Source of the DNA: Welwitschia mirabilis
Taxonomy: Eukaryota > Gnetophyta > Gnetopsida > Welwitschiales
Length of the DNA: 64,000 bases
Direction of reading: 5' to 3'
Assembly: GCA_051453625.1 (NCBI GenBank)
Contig: JBOZIK010000001.1
Span: 285,737,017-285,801,016, forward strand
Position 1 is the stretch's first letter, and each line of letters starts with the position of its first letter. A program made the position numbers and the translations under genes. The notes under the pieces are model-generated. The model searched no databases. It was not told where the DNA came from and saw only the letters and a program-made list of their open reading frames with translations. This document shows, piece by piece, positions 33,991 to 46,544 of this stretch.

Positions 33991-35090
33991 CCTTCCATAG
34001 TATCTGATATGCATAAAGAAGGATCTAACATCTTTAACTTTCTGTGAGATAGGTAGATGAGTAATTAAAGAAAATTTTCTAGGGTTTACTTGGATTTCTT
34101 TTAATGTGGTCTAATATAATATCACTATTCATGGTAAAATAAAGCTTTTCCCATTTAGGACTAAACATTTTTCAATGCATCTAATAAGAACAAGCTCAAG
34201 ACTTATAACACAATTCTTAAAAGAAGTTTTGTTAAAATGTTGTTCATAAATATTTTGACACAAGTTTTTAAAAGATTTAAAAAAAGGCCAAGGATACAAG
34301 ATTGGAATGTAGCAGGGACGTTACAAAGTCCAAAGGGTATTCCTTCATAGGTAAAACTTCAATAGGAATAAGTGAAAGTAGTCTTTTATTGGTTTTTTTG
34401 GGTAATCTCTATTTATTTTTAGCCTAAGTATCTATCTAAGAAATAGTAAAAGGGGTGCCTAGCTAATTACTCAAGGATTTTATCAAAAAATGGCAAATGA
34501 AAATCTTCTTTATTGCAATATTAAGTTTCCTATAGTCTGTGCACATTCTCCACTTCACAGTAGGCCTAGTAAGGATAAGATCATTATGTTCATTATGTAC
34601 TAGTATAAGTCTAATCTTTTTAAGTATCATTTGAGTTAGATCCTCCCACTTACTATCAAAAATAGAAGATAATGTCTTTATATAAGAGTTTATTCATCTT
34701 ATTCTTCACAACTTCTTTTATGGTAGGGTTAAATCTTTATTAGAGTTTAATGCTTATTTTGGAATTATCCTCAAGGTAGATGTGATGCATGCAAATACTA
34801 AGATCAATTCCCACAATATTTGATAATATTAATCCAATAGCTTGCTTTTGTTTTTCCAAAATGTTAAGCAAGGTATCCTCTTAGGTGGGAGATAAGATTA
34901 AGGAAATTACTACAAGATAATTCAAAACTTCTTCAAGGATGAAATACTTAAGGTTATTAGGTAATAGTTTTAACTTAATAATAGGCTTATCATCATAGCT
35001 TGTAGTTAATTCTATCCTATATGAAAGAAGGAATTAAAGGTTTTCAAGAGAGGGAGAAGTGGTTTGAATTTCATTGATTTAGCTATTATC
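33990..35090 (-). pseudogene. E3 reverse transcriptase relic with protease-RT linker
   Basis: On the minus strand, 34940-35060 reads SLENL, KLKLLPNNLKYFILEE, the linker LKPLP.HLKYA.L of Athila. At 34770-34870 comes LLNILEKQKQAIGLILSNI with SICMHHIYLED (family L...K.AIGWTI.DI.GISPS.CMH.I.LE.). At 34525-34570 VKWRMCTDYRKLN is almost perfect, and 34490-34520 gives HLPFFDKIL. IPFGLCNVPATFQSC lies at about 34300-34345. The catalytic box at about 34240 reads FMNN where the family has FMDD, both Asp codons changed to Asn. The enzyme is inactive. Confidence 0.92.
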
Positions 35091-36240
35091 ACTCTCTCTA
35101 AGACTTAAGATTAAGTTCTAGGAATGTTAAAGGATTTTTTTTTTCCTATTGTTGGTTAATTGTCTTAATGATTTAAATAGTAAATTAATTTAGTTATTGC
35201 ATACTTTATTTAAATATCTATAAGGTAAAAGAAGTTTATTAGTTAAATGGTTGTTATGATTCATTGATACAATGTTAGATTTCTATGAACTTATGTAGTG
35301 TATCTTCTAAAGAGCTTGAAGAGAATTATTAAGCATTATAATATGAAGGACATTTAGGCTTATAACCTTGTAAATAAAATAGAGGTGAATCATCATGTAT
35401 AGAGGCATAAGGTGTTTGAGTGACATATGAATGAGAACCTAAGTATTGATATTGAAGGTAATCCCTTGGATTAAGAACTAAATGGAACATGAATTTCATC
35501 ATTTTCAATGAAAGACTATGGATTATAATTTATGTTTAAGAGGTTTTAGTGAAATCTCTTATCAACTGTAAGAAAACAATTAGTAGAAGTTGTGTCTCTG
35601 GATGTACACAATACATGAAAGAAATTCAAGATGATACAAATATTTGATCAATTAAAGATGAAGAAGTTTTGATGCTAAAGGGTAGTAGTGCTAGTTAGAA
35701 AAGACAGTAATGACAGTGATTTGGCATAAAATAGATTCAATTAAAGATGGAAACATAGCTCTTAGAATGTATCACATTTAGATTTTTCCTAAGGTTAGAA
35801 AATATTCTTAGTCATTTAGATAAATAACCAGATATTGAAAATGTGATAATAATAAATAAGTCTAGTTTCTAATCATTTAAAAATAATAGTATTTATAATA
35901 ATAGTAATAGTTAAATTAAGTATTTGCATGGATATTTATTTTGGAAATTTATGGAAAGATTAATATATAGTTAGTACTTTTAGAAATTAATTGGAAGATT
36001 GGGTTAATTATGAAATTTACTATTTGTTATGAATGCTTCTTTATTCTTATAAATTAGAATTTGAATACTTGACTTATCTTTAAAAATTAACTACAACTTT
36101 GATGTAGAGTTCTTTTAATTATATCTTATTCATGTAATAGTAATGATATGTGATTTAAAATATTTACTCATGTTATTTATCTTATGCAATTAAATTTATT
36201 TATTAGATGTTTTTTAATTATTGTTTACACTAAGTGGTCA
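35090..36240. other. E3 internal sequence with no readable protein
   Basis: This is where protease and gag would be expected upstream of RT on the minus strand. Only AT-rich, frame-poor sequence is seen. The phrase gggtagtagtgctagttagaaa at about 35680 resembles ggtagtagtgctggctaagaa at about 30532, a weak internal repeat. Confidence 0.4.
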
Positions 36241-37900
36241 GGCTTGGAAAGGATGGATTACGGGAACCCAAATTCTTTGTAGAAATTAAACCTTATCTTT
36301 AGTCCTATTGATAGTCCTTTGTTATAAATATGTAAGTCACCTAGCCATTAGAGTTATAGAATCATTCCTTATAAGAAGCTTGGATATGGAATATTGGATC
36401 TTGAAGACTTAGCTTAAGAACAGGTGTGGTCCCTAACCTCCTCTTGCAAATTCTTGTTTAGTTTTAGTCTTGTACTTGCATGATTTAAATGTCATATGTT
36501 TTATTTTCTGCCTTAAGATCATTTTACTAGAAATAATTGTAAACTTTTAAAGCTTTCATGTAAAAGCCAATTTTTGAAGCCCTGTGTATTCCTTGTTCAT
36601 AGTTCTTGCAACATGACCTATCATGTCAACCTAACTNNNNNNNNNNNNNNNNNNNNNNNNNNNNNNNNNNNNNNNNNNNNNNNNNNNNNNNNNNNNNNNN
36701 NNNNNNNNNNNNNNNNNNNNNNNNNNNNNNNNNNNNNNNNNNNNNNNNNNNNNNNNNNNNNNNNNNNNNNNNNNNNNNNNNNNNNNNNNNNNNNNNNNNN
36801 NNNNNNNNNNNNNNNNNNNNNNNNNNNNNNNNNNNNNNNNNNNNNNNNNNNNNNNNNNNNNNNNNNNNNNNNNNNNNNNNNNNNNNNNNNNNNNNNNNNN
36901 NNNNNNNNNNNNNNNNNNNNNNNNNNNNNNNNNNNNNNNNNNNNNNNNNNNNNNNNNNNNNNNNNNNNNNNNNNNNNNNNNNNNNNNNNNNNNNNNNNNN
37001 NNNNNNNNNNNNNNNNNNNNNNNNNNNNNNNNNNNNNNNNNNNNNNNNNNNNNNNNNNNNNNNNNNNNNNNNNNNNNNNNNNNNNNNNNNNNNNNNNNNN
37101 NNNNNNNNNNNNNNNNNNNNNNNNNNNNNNNNNNNNNNNNNNNNNNNNNNNNNNNNNNNNNNNNNNNNNNNNNNNNNNNNNNNNNNNNNNNNNNNNNNNN
37201 NNNNNNNNNNNNNNNNNNNNNNNNNNNNNNNNNNNNNNNNNNNNNNNNNNNNNNNNNNNNNNNNNNNNNNNNNNNNNNNNNNNNNNNNNNNNNNNNNNNN
37301 NNNNNNNNNNNNNNNNNNNNNNNNNNNNNNNNNNNNNNNNNNNNNNNNNNNNNNNNNNNNNNNNNNNNNNNNNNNNNNNNNNNNNNNNNNNNNNNNNNNN
37401 NNNNNNNNNNNNNNNNNNNNCATGGGATCAAACCTCTAGGAAGAAAAGAAGAAAATATGTGCACAATTATGATAATTTTATCCCTCCTAGTTGTGTGCAA
37501 CTAGATTACTTAAATTTGTTGTGCATCAATAGTAAAGAAGATAATGAGTCATGTCTTAGTTGTCTAGGTGTTTCCCTACCTCATGTCTTGGTAACCTAAT
37601 TTCAGCTTGATCCTTGTCATGGGACATAATAGGAACTATAATGGAGTACAGTTCTTACACCATCTGTGCATGTATAGGAACTGTTGCAAGAGACGATGCA
37701 AAAAAGATTTGATGGTTGCATGTAGCTAGATGTCATTACATGTTTTCTTGATTTGTGTCCTTGATACGTAAGCATGTTGTTGAAGTTTTATGTAATTGAT
37801 GTATTCAAGATTATATTTAACAATTAAAAAGTGTTTTTATAATTTACACATATAATGTTTTCATTTGGAATTATGTGAAATTGCTTAGGTAATTTCCTTC
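36240..37900 (+). other. Possible foreign transcription unit inside E3, split by gap
   Basis: From about 36240 the composition changes and a TATA-like ttataaatatg lies near 36325, followed by a leader-like stretch. After the gap (36637-37420) a frame (WDQTSRKKRRKYVHNYDNFI... ending LPHVLVT) runs to a TAA near 37597, and the next 300 bp look like a 3' region. It might be the ends of a small gene or a copia-like LTR insert. No family is recognised and the two sides may be unrelated. Confidence 0.25.
36637..37420. other. Assembly gap (784 N)
   Basis: Run of N inside the E3 internal region. The missing E3 gag or a nested insert could lie here. Confidence 0.99.
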
Positions 37901-38439
37901 TTTTATAAACTATTTTCTTGAAGAGTTAAATTCTTAAGTATGCCTTAATATCTTAATCTAGAGGAAATTGTTGAAAAATAAGATTCTGCATATGCCTTAT
38001 GATGATGATCAATAACTTAGGACGTGAGTTTAATATGGTCAAGACTTCTAGATTAACTTTATCAATGCCTTCTATAAAAGTATTCTTAAGTTTAATGTTA
38101 GCTCAAGTGCTTATGTTGCCTAATTACTAAGGAAGAAGTCTAGAGTTTAAATCCCGATTTACCCTTTTTGTTGTAAAACACTTTCATCAATGCGCTAAAG
38201 GTAATAATGAGTAGTAGTTAAGAAATTATCTTTAAACTCAGCCTATTTAATTTCACTCCAGTTAATTCAAGCACAGAAAACTAGAGATGACTGGCCTATA
38301 TATACAAAAGAGACCTTAGGCAATTAAAGTTTCTTTCTTTTTTTGCATGTGAATAAATACTTTAATCTTTTGTACTGGTTAACTACTTGAATCCCAAATC
38401 CTCTGTAGCCATCAATGCTTTCCCAACATTTACTCTTGT

Positions 38440-38900
38440 TGATTACCTTCATTCATAACCATCCCCTCCTCCAGCGAGAACATACCTGCATGAACAAGAA
38501 TCCCAACACACGTCTGTAGGTGTTTCTTTTCCTGTGTTATGTTCCTGTCACGTCCCAGCATGTTCTTAGCTCATTGAAAACCTCTGCAACTCTTCCACTC
38601 TGATCCCTCTTAGCTTCAACCACTGGTGCATTTCCTTAGCAAACCCTGAAGTGCCCCTCCATTTCAATCCTTTTTGCTCCTGTCTGCAAATTTGAGCACT
38701 TCCTACTTAATTCCATGTCTTTCCTCCACTCTCGCACTTGCAGTTCTCCCTTCATGTGGTGGAAGCACAACGCTCTCTCCCTCGACTGTTTACATGATTA
38801 ATACACTCTTAGCCTGTGGATCTCTCACATGTCTGCCAGCGTCTTCCTGCAAGTTCTATTACGGAGAAAATGAGAGCTTTTTCGCCGATGTATTTTGAAT
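38440..38900. other. GC-richer, CpG-retaining island of unknown origin inside E3
   Basis: This stretch has many C-rich phrases and CpG sites (for example cacgtcccagc, actctcgcacttg, cagcgtcttcc, ttcgccgatg), unlike the CpG-poor retroelement around it. A plus-strand ORF 38674-38898 (74 aa, Ser/Leu/Cys-rich) and a short minus-strand frame starting MSMTETYSKYIGEKALIF are present, but neither is recognised. It is likely a recent host-derived fragment. Organellar origin was considered but no organelle gene is recognised. Confidence 0.4.
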
Positions 38901-39099
38901 AAGTTTCTGTCATGCTCATGTATTCTTAAAATAGAAATGCTCACATAATTCGTCTATTACCAATGCCCAATTAAATGTGAATTGCATGGATCTCTGCGTT
39001 ATTCTTGACTGATGATCCCTCTCCAGACAACGCGTACCATCCTTTTTTTTCACCAACCTCCCTTTCAATTATTTTCTTCTTTCAATCAATCAATCATTC

Positions 39100-40193
39100 T
39101 ATAAAAACAAACATAAAAATTCCGCATTAGTGCATACAAAGATCAATTATTTTCTTGCTTAGTTAATTATCAATTATTTGTACCTTATTCCTCTAGACAT
39201 GAGAAGTTAAGTGCTAAATACATTCTATTATATATATATAATAAACCTCTTATCTATGTATTGGGTTAATATTAGTTAAGAATTATTTTTCTTGAACTAT
39301 AGCACCCTTTTGGTAGGTGCTCAATATATCTTATGAGCTTAAAAAAAAAATTAATACATTAAATCTTAGTTGACCAATTAGGCTTTTAGAAACAATACAT
39401 TATAGTTGTGGCAATGCTAGGTTAAATCATTATCAATAATACTATATTATTAGAACTCTACCTATAATATCTTCATAACTTAGTAAATCCTTTTGATCTA
39501 TTCTTATAGTGTTGAAGGTTTAGAGTGGACCTTCCAGAATGATGGATAATTTGAGATGATAGGTTGTTATGGCCGACTGATAGGTAAGAAATCAATGCAA
39601 CTAATGGAAAGGGCTAATGAAAAAATGAAAAACTATAATGCAGTGCAATGCAAGAAATAAAAATTTAGGCATGTAAAATGCATGAAATAAAGTACTTCTT
39701 TAGGATTTTTGCTGATGATGTTCTTTTTCAAAATTTGTCTTCAATTGCTTACTAAGTGAGTCACCTAAGATGAAGAAAGAAAGAAAAGAGAGAAGAGATG
39801 GTAAGAAAGAAGATGAATAGAAGAAAGATTGTTTTTTTTATTATTCATCTTGATGTCTTTTCTTCAAACCTACAAAAGATCAGCCCCTATAAGAAAATTT
39901 AATATACTATTTCAGATAATCTTTACAAGACAAGAAAGGGGAAAAAGGAAAGGGGAAAAAAAGGAAAAAGAAAAAAGAAGTTACCAGATCAAGTTTCATT
40001 AATCAAGTGCTAAGCACAATTAACACCAATCCACTAGTGATTAGGGAAAAATAAAAAGACAATAAAAGGAACTAGACAAGGATTAATATAAAATAAAAAG
40101 AAAAATAAGAAAAGAAAAATAAAAGAAAGTAAGGCAAAAAGGAATATAAAAAAATAAATGTTTTTTGTGCCACACTATAGCTACCATGTTACT
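39100..40193 (-). other. E3 5' leader with long purine tract
   Basis: Sequence between PBS and the foreign block. At 39929-39980 there is an almost unbroken plus-strand purine run of about 50 bp (pyrimidine on the element's sense strand), typical of Athila-type leaders. No protein is readable. Confidence 0.55.
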
Positions 40194-40212
40194 ATCCCTA
40201 GCAACAGTGCCA
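40194..40212 (-). other. E3 primer-binding site, tRNA-Asp type
   Basis: The minus strand reads TGGCACTGTTGCTAGGGAT against the Athila-type PBS TGGCGCCGTTGCCGGGGAT. All four differences are transitions. It starts 6 bp inside the 5' LTR. Confidence 0.93.
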
Positions 40213-40218
40213 AAAATT

Positions 40219-41531
40219 TGTTTATGGTAAAATATTTTTATTCTTATATCTATCATTAATATATGGTAATAAGAAATATATTTCTCTGGTTACAATAATT
40301 GCATCACCAAATCTAAATTTTATTAATAACACTTGAACTTTCATTTGTAGTGTAATCCTAGTGTTCTTCTTCTATAAAGATAGATATCCTAACCTATCAA
40401 TAAAGCAAGCACAATAATAATGAGTATAGAAGATTGCAAATGTATAAGAAAACTAGGAATAGAATATAGCATCAGTACTAGAATAATGAATTCAAAAAAA
40501 TTATAAATTCTATAAGTAAATCTTTGTGTTTTCTCTTTTAGCTCAAGAATAATGGCATAATTTCATACAACATAGATATGAAGCTTATGCAGTTCTAGCT
40601 TAAGCATAGTGGCATAATCTCATCTACCATAGACATGAGGGTGATGTGTTCAAGCCAACTAGTCTTTGTAGCAAAAAAAAAATATTATTAGAATAGAAAG
40701 TAGGAGTTCTCCAAGATCCATTAAATAAGTATTTAAATTATGTAAGCTAAACTAGGAAGTCAAATTACCATTAGATCTTAAACTAATAACTTGCTTTAGC
40801 CAATCTTGGGCATAGCAAATATGAAACTAATCCAAACTTGGTATCAAAGTAATTTACTAAGAAAAGAAGATGCACAACTTTATTAGTAGAAGAGTAAAAT
40901 AATATAATCCATGAAAAACGTTCATGCTAATCCATGAAGAATCATGCTAGCTTGAAACCTAGTCCATCTCTAATTGGAAAATTAGAAATAATATATGACT
41001 AAAGCTTCAATAATATGTTACATAATATGCATAATTCTATATTACTTTAAGTGAAGTAAAGTAGGTATTTATTGGCTTAATATAAGGTTTATAAGGCCTA
41101 ATGGAGTCATTCTTTAGAATGCCTAAAGTGTATAGGGTTGTCATCTAGTCGTGGGGCTAATTTGATAGGTTTTCCCTAAAAAATATTCATTGTTTATCAT
41201 ATACTTTTAGAAATTCTTTCAATGGGTTGCTTGCATTAAAAAAGCTTACAAACATAAATATGGATCCATTCTATGCATAGTACCCAATGGCACTACTCCT
41301 AGAACTAATGCCACCACTAATAATATTTTGCACACCTTCGTCTTCTGCCACAATGCTTACATATGATGCAAATATCTTGTAAAATGATAATGTTAAGATA
41401 TATTATTGTAAAACTAGATTTCCATGGACTTAAGTATAATAAATGCATAAGAGCATGGTAATGATCAATTAAGAATACTAACAAGACCTAGATTCCTTAA
41501 TGTACTTCTCAAGTTTTATTGTTACCAATCA
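40219..41531 (-). repeat. E3 5' LTR
   Basis: Partner of 28556-29906. It starts tgtttatgg and ends ccaatca on the plus strand, and is followed by the target duplication attat at 41532. Confidence 0.93.
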
Positions 41532-41536
41532 ATTAT
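41532..41536. other. Target-site duplication of E3, right copy (ATTAT)
   Basis: Matches 28551-28555. The base after it resumes the E2 integrase frame. Confidence 0.85.
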
Positions 41537-41990
41537 GAGCTTATCATATAGCCTATAAAGCACCCATTGGCATGACCTCATATAAATTTATTTTCATAAA
41601 TAATGGATTCTTCCTTTTAAGATAAAACATTAAGCTTTTAATTCTCTTTGTAAACTTGATCTAGATTTTGAAAAGTATGCTAAAGATAGAATGAATCAAG
41701 TAGACAATTTAGATGAAATTAGACTAAGAGACTATGACAATAAAGTTCTTACTAAAGAGAGATTGAAATATTATCATGATTAGATCATTCTTAGAAAAAA
41801 CGATTAAGTGGATGGTAAAGTTTTACTTTTTAATTCTTATTTTTATTTATTTTTTAAAAAAGTGAAGTGTAAGTGAAAAAGTTCCTTTATTGTTATTTAT
41901 TTTTTCCCTTATGAAACAGTTGATATTTAAGATCCTAAACTGATCATATTTAAAGAGTAAATTATTCTAAAATATAATTATTTACTAAGA
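41537..41990 (+). pseudogene. E2 integrase relic, downstream part
   Basis: The frame resumes where 28555 broke off, with AYHIAYKAPIGM, then at 41650-41850 LDLDFEKYAKDRMNQVDNL, DEIRLRDYDNKVLTKERLKY and VLLFNSYFYLFFKK. This is the family order AYRTA.KTPIGMSP, LDL..AG..RKLQL.ELDE.R..AYE...LYKE..K..HD and V.LFNSRL.LFPGKL.SRW. The Trp codon of the ALWAY motif, next to the insertion point, reads TGA. This continuity across E3 shows the integrase was once whole. Confidence 0.92.
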
Positions 41991-44143
41991 AAAATTTAAA
42001 CAGAGTTAAGATCTTTTTTGATTCTTCTTCGAATGTAAGTGTAATAAAATATTAAAGCCCAAAAATGTAAAATTATATTACTTTTCATGTTTTTTATCAT
42101 AAACATAAAGAGTTTATTATATTATATGATGAAATAAGAGCTATGGGTCTTATATAGTCCTGTTTAGAAGTGTTGCGAGTATTGGGAAGAACCTCATCCT
42201 ATTTATATTTTAAAATTTATTAACCAAAAATATATTAAATTCATAAGTTTTTATTTTGATAGATTGTGACTAAGGTATATATTTTTCATCTTAGGTGGGA
42301 GGCATAGCTAGTCATTTTCTAGGTTCTATGATACTAGAGTTTTTAAAAGCCATCTTAATTACTTGTTAATTTTCTTTAACTAATGCAATAATACCACAAT
42401 CACACTTAAGTATTACTATAGTGTCACACTAGTGAATAGTTTAGGTTTTTCCACTATAAGAACTTCAATTTTTACCCTAATAACTTATTTATAACTTTAG
42501 TTTTATAACAAGTAAGCTATAAAGCTATGTTATGACTATAAAAGTTGGATAGTGAAGCTTTTCCAAAATGGTAATAAATCCTATTTCAACTATTTTATTT
42601 ATTTTCTCTTTATCTGAGTACTTATATATGCTTCTGTTTTATATTTTTACCATGAAAATTATTTGATATATGCTCTTTTTTGATTTTTTCTCAAAGGTGA
42701 TGAATTAGTTAGGGATTAGATATGTGAATAATTAGCTTATATTACTCATGAATTGTACTTTAGTGATACTATAGTTATGTTTTTGTATAACCTTCAATTT
42801 GATGAAGATGAAAATGTAGGAAAATCTATTATAGATGATCTTACTATTCATTGATTCTCTAGACCTATAACTAATGCACTAAACATTTCTTATTGTACTA
42901 GTGACTAGGAATTAATGGATATTCATATTTATTTGGGTAGGTTATTACCTATTATAAATGATCTCTACCTTAATTCTAGCCTTTATGCTAATGGATTTTC
43001 TACAAGTTATCTTAGAACATTTAATGTACCTCTTTTTCATGAAATTATGTTAAACATATTAGGTACTACTCATACATCTTATGCATTTACAATTGTGTTA
43101 AAAACCATTTTATTATTTAGTTATGGATATGATTCTTATATTCCTTATCTTATTTTAACTAATTTTTCCATGCTCATTCTTCTACCTATTTTCTTTTCAT
43201 TCCTTCATCCTTTATGAATTGAAAGTTTATTACCTATTAGTACCCCAAGTTTTATATGATTGATTATATTCATCATTCTTTCCATTTCATTACTAATTTT
43301 AAATAGCTTTAAGAGAAAGAAATGAATGAGGATGGGTAATAATAGTAACTTAGATCTTAGCCTAAGAAATATGGTCTACCTTGTCTAAGATTGATGAGCA
43401 TTTGGGTAGGAATAAGAATAATTCATAACTTAACACCTAGTTTTTATTATTTTAATTGAGTCTTATATCATAGACATGGATTTAGATAAGTTTAATAAGT
43501 AATTTAGTGTGGTTTTTAATGATCTACCACTATTATAGAGAGTGAATACCATGGTGAAGATAATAGTGGACTTTATTCTCCTAGTCACTACCTTATTCCT
43601 TGCTTCTTTTATGTTTGTATTAAAAAGAAATCTTTCTTGTGATTTACTCTTATATCTATCACTATTGTTAGTTATGTAATGCTTACTCATATTTATGCAT
43701 GTTAGTGTATGTGTTACATGCGTGAAAGCTATGTATTTTGCTATCTTTTATTATACTAAATTATAATATGATATTATGAACATGTTTCATATTATCTATC
43801 TTGCATTCATGTTTTCTTACTTTAGTTTTTCTTCAAACAATGAATAAATGTTGAAATTTTTTCATGTTTTGCATTATATTTATCATTTTCTATAACATAT
43901 ATTTTTTTGTAATTACTAGTACTATTACTTTTACATGTTGTTTTAGCCTTTAGATTCGTATCCATTAACACAAAATATAAACATCTTGATTATTATTTTG
44001 TAGTGACTAGGTAAATGATTTAATTTCTTATCATTAGTAAAATGATAGATATCATTAGGTATTTTAATAATAGTTCTCATACCATGCTTCATGGATGAGC
44101 ATATAGATGAGTAGTAGGCTTCATTCTTTATTCCTATTATCAT
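41991..44143 (+). other. E2 region between integrase and 3' LTR, possible env-like part
   Basis: After integrase there is a purine-rich ttaggtgggaggcatag at about 42292, of the kind that precedes the extra region in Athila elements. An ORF at 42915-43217 (100 aa, starts MDIHIYLGRLLPIIND, hydrophobic end LILLPIFFSFLHPL) lies inside a longer coding-like stretch (about 42780-43220). Athila elements can carry an env-like ORF at this place, but I see no diagnostic motif, so the assignment is only positional. Confidence 0.4.
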
Positions 44144-44983
44144 NNNNNNNNNNNNNNNNNNNNNNNNNNNNNNNNNNNNNNNNNNNNNNNNNNNNNNNNN
44201 NNNNNNNNNNNNNNNNNNNNNNNNNNNNNNNNNNNNNNNNNNNNNNNNNNNNNNNNNNNNNNNNNNNNNNNNNNNNNNNNNNNNNNNNNNNNNNNNNNNN
44301 NNNNNNNNNNNNNNNNNNNNNNNNNNNNNNNNNNNNNNNNNNNNNNNNNNNNNNNNNNNNNNNNNNNNNNNNNNNNNNNNNNNNNNNNNNNNNNNNNNNN
44401 NNNNNNNNNNNNNNNNNNNNNNNNNNNNNNNNNNNNNNNNNNNNNNNNNNNNNNNNNNNNNNNNNNNNNNNNNNNNNNNNNNNNNNNNNNNNNNNNNNNN
44501 NNNNNNNNNNNNNNNNNNNNNNNNNNNNNNNNNNNNNNNNNNNNNNNNNNNNNNNNNNNNNNNNNNNNNNNNNNNNNNNNNNNNNNNNNNNNNNNNNNNN
44601 NNNNNNNNNNNNNNNNNNNNNNNNNNNNNNNNNNNNNNNNNNNNNNNNNNNNNNNNNNNNNNNNNNNNNNNNNNNNNNNNNNNNNNNNNNNNNNNNNNNN
44701 NNNNNNNNNNNNNNNNNNNNNNNNNNNNNNNNNNNNNNNNNNNNNNNNNNNNNNNNNNNNNNNNNNNNNNNNNNNNNNNNNNNNNNNNNNNNNNNNNNNN
44801 NNNNNNNNNNNNNNNNNNNNNNNNNNNNNNNNNNNNNNNNNNNNNNNNNNNNNNNNNNNNNNNNNNNNNNNNNNNNNNNNNNNNNNNNNNNNNNNNNNNN
44901 NNNNNNNNNNNNNNNNNNNNNNNNNNNNNNNNNNNNNNNNNNNNNNNNNNNNNNNNNNNNNNNNNNNNNNNNNNNNNNNNNNN
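44144..44983. other. Assembly gap (840 N)
   Basis: Run of N hiding the start of the right E2 repeat. Confidence 0.99.
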
Positions 44984-46477
44984 TAGTCATAGTTATTTAT
45001 TATTTTTTAGGTCTATAATACTACACTTAGAGGTATTTTTGTACTTTTTAGATAATAGAGTCTTAGAATTTTTAAATATCTAAAAATGATGCATTATAAT
45101 CTAGTTTAAAGCCATTTGCGGTGATCATGATGAGGAGATCAAAATTAAGGATAGAATATAAAGTGTGAAAGGATTATTCAACCTATTGGCTCTAGAAAAT
45201 TCTCATTATTTCTTTTCCATATTAATATATAATCTATTTGTTAATGCAATTATTCTAACTCATTTATATATCAAATGCATGACATAAAATCATATCAATG
45301 TTAGTTACAACCTCAGTATCTTGGAAATTCACATTCTAGGATTCATAATTTATATATTACTAGTAATTTTTAAGTCAAATATGATGTTTTCATGTAATAT
45401 TAGTTAAAAGGATTCAAATTGTTTAATTTATAATTTTTAATTTGTAGTAGTTATTAGTCTAATAAACTATGGAACTTCAGTGTTATTTCCTAGTAAAAAT
45501 TAGTGTTATAGAACCATTAACTATTTAACTATTGATAACGTAAATCACATAGTAAAAATCACAAGTTATGGAAACTTCCTTACCTAAAACTAATCCTAGT
45601 ATATCTATAATAATCATCTCCTTCCCAACTAATTCCAAACTAGATCTAGCCATATTAAAGCAAGTACATCCTCTCAAATTAATTTTAAGAAATTTTTAAG
45701 CATTGGAAGAAGTTTCTAGCTATATTCTATCTATTAGTTCTTTACTTCTAAGCTGATTTTGTTTTTATATCATCTTTAGAACATTTTTCTATTCTTCATT
45801 CTCACTTATTATTATCATATATATCAATTTTTAGCCTCATATATATTCTTAAAATCCATTTTCCATCTTATTTTCTTTCATTTCCATCCATCTTGAGGGC
45901 ATTGTAGGGATGATGAAGTGCATATGCATGGGTTTTGCGATAGAATAAGAAGGAATTATATCTTATGAAAATTTAGATTAAAGACTAATAAAAAGAACTA
46001 TGATTACATATAAAACTAATATGTGTTCTTTTCATTTATGTTTTATGCTTATATTTACATGATTTATGCATTTCTATCATGCACTTCATTTAATTCAACT
46101 AGATTTCTTATAGCATGTTTCATGTTTAGTGATAATAGAACTTTAAAACATTTAGTACCTATTATAACATTATGTAATTTTACATGTTTGTTGACTTTTT
46201 ATTAAAGAAATTAGTTGTTCTATTCCTCTTCTCTCTTCGTTCCTACATTCTTCACGTTTCTTCTAGTATATTTTATCATAATTCCATCTTTGTTTTTAAG
46301 TAATGGATAATGAATTTCTCTATTCTTATTTTCTATAGCATCAATTTGTCATGTATGAAATTATTTTCTTAGTTTTAATGTTAAATTTATTTATGTTTTA
46401 TATTAATGCTCCTCTTTCCTTTCTTTTTTTTCTTAATTAAAATAGAATTAATGAATTTGGTGCTTGTTTTGATCATA

Positions 46478-46544
<67 letters not shown>

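Larger units (their letters stand above)
28556..41531 (-). mobile_element. E3: Athila-type Ty3/gypsy element nested in E2 integrase
   Basis: It is bounded by LTRs 28556-29906 (3' LTR) and 40219-41531 (5' LTR), with polypurine tract 29907-29918, PBS 40194-40212 and the 5-bp target duplication ATTAT on both sides. Read on the minus strand it has leader (39100-40193), an unexplained block with gap (36240-39000), RT (34000-35090), RNase H (33430-33990) and INT (32110-33330). A clear gag and protease were not found; they may lie in the gap 36637-37420 or be lost. It is the youngest of the nested three. Its PBS differs from the consensus only by transitions. Confidence 0.92.

Noticed and set aside
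38440-38900. Organelle DNA insert
   Set aside because: Higher GC and CpG content raised the idea, but no chloroplast or mitochondrial gene sequence is recognised.
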